Shown one piece after another: positions 1 to 7,690 of a stretch of DNA of 7,914 nucleotides. Made by a program: the position numbers and the translations under genes. The notes beneath the pieces were generated by a model. That model was not told the origin of the DNA and searched no databases. It saw only the letters and a list, made by a program, of their open reading frames with translations. Positions within the stretch are counted from its first letter, which is position 1, and the number at the start of each line of letters is the position of its first letter. Source of the stretch: Thermaceae bacterium (lineage in GTDB: Bacteria > Deinococcota > Deinococci > Deinococcales > Marinithermaceae); NCBI GenBank assembly GCA_015490435.1, contig WFXV01000233.1:1-7914 (forward strand), given 5' to 3'.

Positions 1-1
1 G

Positions 2-256
2 CTTTGGGGGAAGTGGCCGGAGGGGCTGCCCCTCGAGGCTGCCCAGCCGGTGCTCGCCTGGATGCAGGAGGCGGGGGTGGGGGAGGTCGTCCTCGTGCCC
101 CAGGGGGCGGGCTACGCGATTCGCTTCAACGCCGATACCCGCGAGGTCCCCGGGGTCTACCTGCCCCAGGAGGCCCTCCGCGACCCCGGCGCGCTCTTGG
201 AACTTCTGCGCGAAGCCCTTAGTATTTACTACGAAGAGCTCAATCTTCGTGATTAG
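2..256 (+). CDS. Small protein of unknown function, 5'-truncated by the window edge
   Basis: I do not recognise this gene. The frame is open from the first bases of the window to a TAG at 254-256, giving 84 visible residues. An internal GTG at 50 could be a start but has no Shine-Dalgarno sequence, and its use would cut off sequence that lines up with the next gene, so the true start is probably just outside the window. From an AWM motif (residues 19-21 of the visible part) onward it aligns with the product of 269-544, sharing AWM, YAI, VPGV, a DP pair and an LL pair. The pattern looks like an alpha helix, two strands (EVVLVP, YAIRFN), then an acidic C-terminal helix ending in YYEEL. There is no signal peptide or membrane segment, so it is probably a small cytosolic protein. 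Twelve nt separate it from the next start. Confidence 0.7.
   Translation, partial: LWGKWPEGLPLEAAQPVLAWMQEAGVGEVVLVPQGAGYAIRFNADTREVPGVYLPQEALRDPGALLELLREALSIYYEELNLRD
231..250 (+). repeat. Short inverted repeat before the second gene's ribosome binding site
   Basis: ACGAAGA (231-237) and TCTTCGT (244-250) are perfect 7-bp complements around a 6-nt loop (GCTCAA). The hairpin lies in the last codons of the first gene, immediately upstream of the GGGAGG ribosome binding site at 256-261. It has no T-tract, so it is not a terminator. It could slightly affect translation of the next gene, or be chance. Confidence 0.35.
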
Positions 257-268
257 GGAGGTGTGAAT

Positions 269-544
269 ATGGAGCGTTGTCGGGTCGACGCGAAGGGTTT
301 TTCCGGCTGCGACCAGGCGATCGGCGCCCGGATCCAGGCCTGGATGACCGAGCGGGGGCTGCGCTCGGTGGAGCTCAAGCCCGTGCCCGGGCACCGCTAC
401 TACGCGATCTACCTAAACGGCCTGCCGGAGCCGGTTCCCGGCGTGGTGCTGGCAGCGGAGGACCTCGAGGACCCCGAGGTGCTCCTCGCCACCCTCGAGG
501 CGGCCCGGGTCGTCTTCGATCACGAGACCGCCAAGGCCGACTAG
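269..544 (+). CDS. Small protein of unknown function, paralog of the preceding gene
   Basis: The product is 91 residues and I do not recognise its family. I chose ATG 269 because GGGAGG at 256-261 lies 7 nt upstream; a GTG at 263 would be only 1 nt from that site. The N-terminus carries two cysteines (C4 and C14) that have no counterpart in the visible part of the preceding protein. From AWM at residues 24-26 the two proteins align over about 60 positions with roughly 25 identities by eye and a 2-residue gap, so this looks like an old tandem duplication. Predicted layout is a helix, two beta strands (SVELKP, YYAIYLN), a VPGV turn and an acidic helix (EDLEDPEVLLATLEAA). It is probably soluble. 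It sits 10 nt upstream of the ArsC/Spx-like gene, in the same apparent transcription unit as the NatAB transporter. The function is unknown. Confidence 0.72.
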   Translation: MERCRVDAKGFSGCDQAIGARIQAWMTERGLRSVELKPVPGHRYYAIYLNGLPEPVPGVVLAAEDLEDPEVLLATLEAARVVFDHETAKAD

Positions 545-554
545 GAGGGCGGGC

Positions 555-884
555 GTGGTGACCTTCTACTGCAAGAAGGGCTGCCGGACCTGCCAGAAGG
601 CCCGGGACTGGCTCGACGCCCACGGCGTTTCCTACCGCTTCGTGGACTACACCAAGGAACCGCCCCCGGAGGCGCTCGTTCGAAAGATCATCGCCGAGTT
701 CGGTGACGGCGCCCTCCGCCGCCGCCACAAGCGCTACAAGGAGCTCAAAGCCCAGGGTCCCGAGGCCTGGCTCCAGGCGATCCGCGAGGACCCCGGCCTC
801 CTCGTCCGGCCGATCCTCGTCTTCGAGGACGGGAGCTACGCGGTGGGGTTCGACCCCGAGTACTGGGAGAGCCTCTTTTCATGA
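555..884 (+). CDS. ArsC/Spx-family thioredoxin-fold protein
   Basis: The product is 109 residues of the ArsC/Spx/MgsR (YffB-like) family. The N-terminus MVTFYCKKGCRTCQKAR matches the Spx-type first strand and CxxC redox site (C10, C13), with an extra Cys at 6. Near the C-terminus, DPGLLVRPILVF (79-90) followed by GSYAVGF (93-99) matches the conserved family block, with R85-P86 at the position of the key Arg-Pro. The CxxC favours a Spx-like or thiol-redox role over classic ArsC arsenate reductases, which use a single Cys in CX5R. At 109 residues it lacks the C-terminal tail of B. subtilis Spx (131 residues), so RNA-polymerase binding is not assured. The start is GTG 555, with AGGAGG at 543-548 and 6-nt spacing; GTG 558 is also possible. 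Its TGA overlaps the next ATG (ATGA), which implies translational coupling to natA. The exact substrate or partner is not determinable. Confidence 0.88.
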   Translation: MVTFYCKKGCRTCQKARDWLDAHGVSYRFVDYTKEPPPEALVRKIIAEFGDGALRRRHKRYKELKAQGPEAWLQAIREDPGLLVRPILVFEDGSYAVGFDPEYWESLFS

Positions 885-1615
885 TCGAGGTCCGCGGGCT
901 CAAAAAGCGCTACGGCCGGACCGAGGTCCTCTTCGGCCTCGACTTCGAGGTCCGGCCCGGGGAGGTCTTCGCCCTTTTGGGGCCGAACGGGGCGGGGAAG
1001 ACCACCACCCTCCGGTCCCTCCTGGGCCTCATCCGCTCGGAGGCCGAGGTGCTCTCGGTCGCCGGCGAGGACCCCAGGAGGGCCCCCCTCGCGGTACGAC
1101 GGCGGGTGGGGTACGTCACCGGCGGGATGGGGCTTTACGAGCGCCTCACCTGGCGGGAGCACCTGGTCTTCTTCGGACGGTTTTACGGCCTCGGGGCCGA
1201 GGCGCTCGAGGCCCGGATCGCCGAGCTGGACCGCGATTTCGACCTGGGGGAGGCGCTCTCCCGCCAGGTGCAGGCGATGTCGAGCGGGATGCGCCAGAAG
1301 ATCCTGGTCGCCCGGGCGTTCTTGCACCGCCCCGAGGTGCTGCTTCTGGACGAGCCCACCGCCGCCCTCGACGTCTTCGCCCGCCGGGCGCTTTTGGACC
1401 GGGTGGAGGCGGAAAAGAGGGCCGGACGGGCGGTGCTCTACTCCACCCACGTGCTTCCCGAGGCCGAGGAGCTCGCCGACCGGGTGGGGTTTTTGTACCG
1501 GGGGCGGCTAATCTTCGTGGGCACGCTGGAGGAGGCGAAGCGCCGCTTTGGCGCCCGCACCCTCGAGCACGCCTTCATCCAAGCGGTGCGGGAGGTGGAG
1601 GCCGATGCCGCCTAG
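881..1615 (+). CDS. natA: ABC transporter ATP-binding protein, NatA type
   Basis: The product is a 244-residue cytoplasmic ATPase that powers the permease encoded next. Walker A is GPNGAGKTT (34-42), the signature is MSSGMRQK (133-140), Walker B is VLLLDEPT (153-160), the D-loop is ALD (162-164) and the switch His is H190 in YSTHVLPEAEELADRVG. The signature and the C-terminal LIFVGTLEEAK stretch are typical of the NatA/CcmA/drug-export subgroup. One oddity is that the Q-loop reads YVTGGMGLYERLT (79-91), with no Gln where most ATPases have YLPQ. The start is ATG 881, overlapping the previous stop by 4 nt, which implies coupled translation. NatA/NatB of B. subtilis exports sodium, but this family name is applied to many exporters whose substrate is unknown, so sodium export here is only a hypothesis. 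Confidence 0.88.
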   Translation: MIEVRGLKKRYGRTEVLFGLDFEVRPGEVFALLGPNGAGKTTTLRSLLGLIRSEAEVLSVAGEDPRRAPLAVRRRVGYVTGGMGLYERLTWREHLVFFGRFYGLGAEALEARIAELDRDFDLGEALSRQVQAMSSGMRQKILVARAFLHRPEVLLLDEPTAALDVFARRALLDRVEAEKRAGRAVLYSTHVLPEAEELADRVGFLYRGRLIFVGTLEEAKRRFGARTLEHAFIQAVREVEADAA

Positions 1616-2774
1616 CCTGAACGTCTTCTGGAAGGAGCTCTTGAGCTTCTTCCGGGACCGCCGGGCGGTCCTCAACCAGATCGTGCTCCCGGTGGTGTTG
1701 ATGCCGCTTTTCATGTTCGGCCCCACCTACCTGGTGGCCAAGCTCAGCACCCAGGCCGCCACCGAGGAAGAGCGGGTGGCGGTCCGGGGCGTGCCCGAGG
1801 GGCTCAAGGCGGAGCTTTCGGCGGTGGGCCTTCTGGTAGTGGAGGACCCCGACCCCGAGGCCGCGGTGCGCGAGGGAAGGGCGGACGCGGGGATCGTCTT
1901 GTCCGGGGGCCGTGTGACCGTCTACCTCGCCCTCGCCCAGGGCGGGATGAAGGCCGAGGTCCTAAAAGGGCGGATCGAGCACGCGCTCGGACGCTACAAG
2001 TCGGCGCTGGTGGAGGCGCGCCTGCGGGAGGCGGGGCTCGATCCGGGGGTGCTCGAGCCCTTCCGGGTCGACTTCGCCGACGTCTCCCCGCCCGAGGCCC
2101 GGGAGGCCGGGTTCTTCGGGTTTTTGGTGCCGATGATGCTCCTCATGTTCATCCTCACCGGGGCGATGCCGGTGGTCTCCGACGCCACCGCCGGGGAGAA
2201 GGAGCGGGGCACGCTCGAGGTGCTGCTCGCGGTCCCCGCCCCCACCGGGGCGATCCTCCTCGGCAAGGCGGGGGCGGCGATGGTGGCGGCGGTGCTCTCC
2301 ACCGCGAGCGGCGTCGGCGGCCTCATGCTCGGGGGCTGGCTCCTGCTTACCCGGGGCGCGGCGTTTCCCGACGGGGAGGCGGCGGCGCTCTCTTTTCGCC
2401 TCGGGGCCGAGGCGCTCTTTGCCTCCTTGGTCACCGGCGTGCTCTTCGCCGCCTTCGCGGTGGGCGTGATGATCTTCCTCGGAATGCTCGCGAAGAGCTA
2501 CCGGGAGGCCCAGACCTACATGGGGTTTTTGTACATGGTGCTGGTGCTGCCGGCGGTGCTTTTGGGCATGGCTTCGAGCTTCCTCGAACCCGGCCCGCTG
2601 CTTTACCTGATCCCGGTGGCGGGCCCGATGATGCTGCTCGATGCCGTGCTCCGGGCCAAGGCCGACCTCCTCGCCTACGTCCTCGCCTGGGGCTCGACGC
2701 TGGTCTACGCGGCGGCGGCCCTCCTCCTCGCCGCCCTCGCCTTCAAGCGGGAGGAGGTCGTCTTCCGCAACTAG
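1605..2774 (+). CDS. natB: ABC transporter permease, NatB type
   Basis: The product is a 389-residue membrane protein, partner of the ATPase encoded just upstream. ATG 1605 is preferred: GGAGGTGGAG at 1591-1600 supplies the ribosome binding site, and MPPSLNVFWKELLSFFRDRR is the usual NatB-like cytoplasmic N-terminus. An upstream start at 1548 would add an out-of-character tail encoded inside natA. Layout: first membrane helix about 22-45, a large extracytoplasmic domain about 46-168, then a membrane block from about 170 to 380 with five or six helices (near 170-192, 222-248, 272-296, 306-325, 331-348, 356-380). The family hallmark ATAGEKERGTLEVLL (194-208) follows the second helix, as in NatB/ABC-2 permeases. 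It overlaps natA by 11 nt. The substrate is unknown. No terminator follows; its stop lies 2 nt before the ilv promoter. Confidence 0.87.
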   Translation: MPPSLNVFWKELLSFFRDRRAVLNQIVLPVVLMPLFMFGPTYLVAKLSTQAATEEERVAVRGVPEGLKAELSAVGLLVVEDPDPEAAVREGRADAGIVLSGGRVTVYLALAQGGMKAEVLKGRIEHALGRYKSALVEARLREAGLDPGVLEPFRVDFADVSPPEAREAGFFGFLVPMMLLMFILTGAMPVVSDATAGEKERGTLEVLLAVPAPTGAILLGKAGAAMVAAVLSTASGVGGLMLGGWLLLTRGAAFPDGEAAALSFRLGAEALFASLVTGVLFAAFAVGVMIFLGMLAKSYREAQTYMGFLYMVLVLPAVLLGMASSFLEPGPLLYLIPVAGPMMLLDAVLRAKADLLAYVLAWGSTLVYAAAALLLAALAFKREEVVFRN

Positions 2775-2776
2775 CC

Positions 2777-2805
2777 TTGACGGGCGCCGCCGCTCGCCCT
2801 AGAAT
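2777..2805 (+). promoter_or_regulatory. Sigma-A type promoter of the ilv-leu operon
   Basis: TTGACG at 2777-2782 (-35) and TAGAAT at 2800-2805 (-10) are separated by 17 bp. Each hexamer matches the consensus at 5 of 6 positions and the spacing is ideal. Transcription should start near 2811-2813, only a few nucleotides before the leader ORF start at 2816. The spacer carries a GGGCG/CGCCC inverted repeat (2782-2786 and 2795-2799), which could be a weak operator or chance. Confidence 0.85.
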
Positions 2806-2814
2806 CGCCCGTAA

Positions 2815-2907
2815 GATGCCGCAAGGTTCCCCGTTCTCCCTTGTCCTAGGGCTAGTCCTTATTACCGGCCCGGGGGCGGGGGATTTGCGCGCATAGAAAG
2901 CGGCATC
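2815..2907 (+). other. Long-range complementarity between leader start codon and the region after its stop
   Basis: GATGCCGC (2815-2822, containing the leader ATG) is a perfect 8-bp complement of GCGGCATC (2900-2907). This helix would close off the leader start and use 2905-2907, so it competes with the inner antiterminator helix but not with the terminator (2910-2937). It could be the default fold of an untranslated leader, favouring termination. The length is short enough that chance cannot be excluded. Confidence 0.4.
2816..2896 (+). CDS. ilv operon attenuator leader peptide (26 aa)
   Basis: The ORF has 26 codons, ATG 2816 to TAG 2894-2896. Residues 9-16 read Leu-Val-Leu-Gly-Leu-Val-Leu-Ile, so 7 of 8 are the end products of the pathway encoded downstream. 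The four Leu codons in this run are CTT, CTA, CTA and CTT, and the Ile codon is ATT. The adjoining biosynthetic genes mostly use CTC, CTG and ATC, so ribosome passage here should be sensitive to charged tRNA supply. No Shine-Dalgarno sequence precedes the ATG, and the predicted transcript start is about 3-5 nt upstream. Translation therefore probably begins on a leaderless or near-leaderless end, a mode known to be common in Deinococcota. The ORF is followed by a terminator hairpin and ilvB. Leader-peptide attenuation of ilv operons is established in enteric bacteria and Corynebacterium; its use here is inferred. Confidence 0.85.
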   Translation: MPQGSPFSLVLGLVLITGPGAGDLRA

Positions 2908-2920
2908 CCAGGCCCCCGGG
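2869..2920 (+). promoter_or_regulatory. Candidate antiterminator helix of the ilv attenuator
   Basis: CCCGGGGGC (2869-2877) pairs perfectly with GCCCCCGGG (2912-2920), which is the 5' arm of the terminator. A second helix, GGGAT (2880-2884) with ATCCC (2905-2909), stacks inside it across a 2x2 internal loop (GG/AG). The total is 14 base pairs. Because 2912-2920 cannot be in both structures, this helix and the terminator exclude each other. A ribosome stalled at codons 9-13 (2840-2854) would leave 2869-2884 free, so the antiterminator can form. A ribosome reaching the stop at 2894 would cover the inner helix and release the terminator arm. Confidence 0.75.
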
Positions 2921-2945
2921 AGAAAGCCCGGGGGCCTTTCGTTTT
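2910..2945 (+). terminator. Factor-independent terminator (attenuator) before ilvB
   Basis: There is a perfect 11-bp stem, AGGCCCCCGGG (2910-2920) with CCCGGGGGCCT (2927-2937), a 6-nt AGAAAG loop, and a T-rich tail TTTCGTTTT (2937-2945). It sits between the leader ORF stop and the ilvB ribosome binding site (GGGAGG at 2946-2951). It should end transcription when branched-chain amino acids are plentiful. It may also stop read-through from the natAB unit, which has no terminator of its own. Confidence 0.92.
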
Positions 2946-2957
2946 GGGAGGCGGGAG

Positions 2958-4640
2958 ATGACGGGAGCAGAGGTTTTGTTGGAGGCGCTCGTGCGGGAAG
3001 GGGTCGAGGTGATCTTCGGCCACCCCGGGGGCGCGATCATGCCGGTCTACGACGCCCTCTACCACCGGAGGGAGCTCAGGCACATCCTCACCCGGCACGA
3101 GCAGGGGGCGGGGCACGCCGCCACCGCCTACGCCCGGGCGAGCGGCCGGGTGGGGGTGGCGCTCGCCACCAGCGGCCCGGGGGCGCTGAACCTCACCACC
3201 GCCCTGGCCGACGCGATGATGGACGCCACCCCCCTGGTGGCGATCACCGGCCAGGTGCCCACCACCGCGGTGGGGACCGATGCCTTTCAGGAGGCCGACG
3301 TCACCGGAGTCACCATGCCCATCACCAAGCACAACTACCTGGTCTCCGACGTTAACGACCTGCCCCGGATCGTGAAGGAGGCCTTCCATATCGCGAGGAC
3401 GGGGCGGCCGGGCCCGGTGCTCATCGACCTCCCCAAGGACGTGCAAAACGACACCTTCACCGGCAGCTTCCCCGAGACCATCGACCTGCCTGGCTACCGG
3501 CCCACCTACAAGGGCCACCCCCGGCAGATCGAGCGGGCGCTCGCCGCCCTCCGCGCCGCCGAGCGCCCGATCCTGATGGTGGGCGGGGGCGCCCAGCACG
3601 CGGCCCAGCCGATCCGCCGCTTCGTGGAGCGAACCGGCATCCCGGTGATCGCCACCCTGCAGGGGCTCGGGGTGGTGGCCGCCGACGACCCCCGTTTCCT
3701 CGGCATGCCCGGGATGCACGGCACCGTGGCCGCGAACCGGGCGATCCACGAGGCCGATTTGATCCTCGGGATCGGTCTCCGCTTCGACGACCGGGTCACC
3801 GGCGACGTGGCCCGGTTCGCCCCCAACCTGAAGACCCTGATCCACGTCAACATCGAGCCCGCCGACATCGGCAAGGTGATCGAGGCCCAGATCCCGGTGG
3901 TGGGGGACGCCGCCTGGGTGGCCGAGCGGCTCGCCGAGGGGGCCGAGCCCCTCGCGCTCGATGCTTGGTGGCGGCGGATTCGGGCCTGGCAGGAGGAAAA
4001 CCCACTGCCCTTCCCCGAGGACGGCGAGCTCAGGAGCCAGGCGGTGATCAAGGCCTTCGGGGAGGCCACCGGGGGCGAGGCGGTGGTGGTCACCGGAGTG
4101 GGCCAGCACCAGATGTTCGCCGCCCAGTTCTACCCGGTGAAGCGCCCCCGGAGCTTCCTCACCTCCGGCGGCCTTGGCACCATGGGCTTCGGCCTCCCGG
4201 CGGCGATCGGGGCCCAGGTGGCGCGGCCCGGGGAGACCGTGCTCCTCTTCGACGGCGACGGCTCCTTCCAGATGACCCTGCAGGAGCTCGCCACCGTCGC
4301 CAAGTACCGGCTCCCGATCAAAATCGTGCTCCTTAATAACGGCTTCCTCGGCATGGTGCGGCAGTGGCAGGACCTCTTTTATGAGGACCGCTACAGCGAG
4401 GTCTTCCTCGCCGACTCGAACCCCGACTTCGTCAAACTCGCCGAGGCCTACGGCATCCCCGCCTTCCGGGTGGAGCGGCGGGAGGAGCTAGAAGACGCGG
4501 TGCAAAGGGCGCTCGCAGAGGAGGGCCCGGTGCTCGCGGAGTTTCGGGTCAAGGCCGAGGAGGGGGTCTTCCCCATGATCCCCGCCGGCGGCAGCACCGA
4601 GGACATGATCACCGAACCCCCCGAGGAGGCGCGCTCATGA
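2958..4640 (+). CDS. ilvB: Acetolactate synthase (AHAS) large, catalytic subunit
   Basis: The product is 560 residues, the usual length. It catalyses ThDP-dependent condensation of pyruvate with pyruvate or 2-oxobutyrate, the first common step to valine, leucine and isoleucine, in the cytosol. The N-terminal pyrimidine-binding domain has GHPGGAIMPVYDAL (21-34), the catalytic Glu in RHEQGAGHAATAYAR (E48), and TSGPGALNLTTALADAM (71-87). The central domain has VGGGAQ (208-213) and GIGLRFDDRVTG (271-282). The C-terminal diphosphate-binding domain has the ThDP motif from GDGSF (433-437) to LLNNG (458-462), followed by RQWQDLFYEDRYSE (468-481), the AHAS-type segment that separates it from other ThDP enzymes. 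GGGAGG at 2946-2951, 6 nt before ATG 2958, fixes the start. The gene is controlled by the attenuator upstream and overlaps ilvN by 4 nt (ATGA). Confidence 0.97.
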   Translation: MTGAEVLLEALVREGVEVIFGHPGGAIMPVYDALYHRRELRHILTRHEQGAGHAATAYARASGRVGVALATSGPGALNLTTALADAMMDATPLVAITGQVPTTAVGTDAFQEADVTGVTMPITKHNYLVSDVNDLPRIVKEAFHIARTGRPGPVLIDLPKDVQNDTFTGSFPETIDLPGYRPTYKGHPRQIERALAALRAAERPILMVGGGAQHAAQPIRRFVERTGIPVIATLQGLGVVAADDPRFLGMPGMHGTVAANRAIHEADLILGIGLRFDDRVTGDVARFAPNLKTLIHVNIEPADIGKVIEAQIPVVGDAAWVAERLAEGAEPLALDAWWRRIRAWQEENPLPFPEDGELRSQAVIKAFGEATGGEAVVVTGVGQHQMFAAQFYPVKRPRSFLTSGGLGTMGFGLPAAIGAQVARPGETVLLFDGDGSFQMTLQELATVAKYRLPIKIVLLNNGFLGMVRQWQDLFYEDRYSEVFLADSNPDFVKLAEAYGIPAFRVERREELEDAVQRALAEEGPVLAEFRVKAEEGVFPMIPAGGSTEDMITEPPEEARS

Positions 4641-5151
4641 GGCAGCGGCACGTGATCAGCGTCCTGGTTGAGGACCATCCCCGGGTGCTCACCCGCATCA
4701 CCTCGATGTTCGCCCGCCGGGGCTTCAACATCGACTCGCTGGCGGTGGGCCGCACCCACATCCCGGGGGTGAGCCGGATCTCCTTCGTGGTCGAGGGCGA
4801 CGACCGCACCATCGAGCAGGTGGAAAAGCAGCTGAACCGCTTGATCGAGGTCCTCAAAGTGGTGGACCACGAGGGGCCCCGGCTCGAGCGCGAGCTCGCC
4901 CTGGTCAAGGTCCGGGTCGAGGGGATCGAGGAGCGGATCGAGCTCAAGGAGATCGCCGAGGCCTTCCGGGCCCACATCGTAGACGTCGCCCGGCACGCGC
5001 TCACCTTCGAGGTCACCGGCCACCCGGCCAAGATCGACCGCTTCCTGGAGGAGCTTTCGAACTACGGCGTCTTGGAGACGATGCGCACCGGCGCGGTGGC
5101 GATGGACCGTGGCGAGCGGGTGATTAAACTTAGAGCCCGAAGGGAGGCAGT

Positions 5152-5155
<4 letters not shown>
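4637..5155 (+). CDS. ilvN: Acetolactate synthase small, regulatory subunit
   Basis: The product is 172 residues, the normal size for IlvN/IlvH. An N-terminal ACT domain (about 5-80) starts HVISVLVEDHPRVLTRI and contains FARRGFNIDSLAVG (25-38), with the conserved valine-contact Asn at N31 (E. coli IlvH N29). The linker RELALVKV (85-92) leads into the C-terminal AHAS small-subunit domain, with FRAHIVDVARHALTFEVTG (110-128) and RTGAVAMDRG (150-159). It binds IlvB, activates it, and normally confers valine feedback inhibition. One oddity is Arg at position 16 (HPRVL), where E. coli IlvH and most relatives have Gly (SGAL, PGVL); in E. coli, changing that Gly gives valine resistance. The gene overlaps both ilvB and ilvC by ATGA-type 4-nt junctions, so subunit stoichiometry is likely set by coupled translation. 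Confidence 0.96.

Positions 5156-7686
<2,531 letters not shown>

Positions 7687-7690
<4 letters not shown>

Noticed and set aside
50..256. GTG 50 as the start of the first gene
   Set aside because: No ribosome binding site precedes it, the frame is open to the window edge, and the paralog alignment needs upstream residues.
1548..1604. Upstream start for natB at 1548
   Set aside because: It would add 19 residues coded within natA with no membrane-protein character; ATG 1605 has a GGAGG-type site just upstream and a typical NatB N-terminus.
703..1620. Plus-strand 305-codon open frame across the ArsC/Spx and natA genes
   Set aside because: It is out of frame with two genes bearing clear motifs, and its Arg/Gly/Pro-rich translation is typical of a frame shadow.
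2816..2896. Leader ORF as a small membrane or secreted peptide
   Set aside because: The hydrophobic run is only about eight residues, the N-terminus has no basic residues, and the position between promoter and attenuator explains the Leu/Val/Ile content.
2806..2957. T-box or other riboswitch controlling ilvB
   Set aside because: I see no T-box sequence, specifier-loop architecture or known riboswitch core; the Leu/Val/Ile leader ORF with alternative hairpins explains the region better.
2862..4109. Long minus-strand open frame (415 codons) opposite ilvB
   Set aside because: It lies opposite a certain ilvB, its translation is a low-complexity Gly/His/Asp/Pro/Arg mix with no motif, and such frames arise from GC-rich third codon positions.
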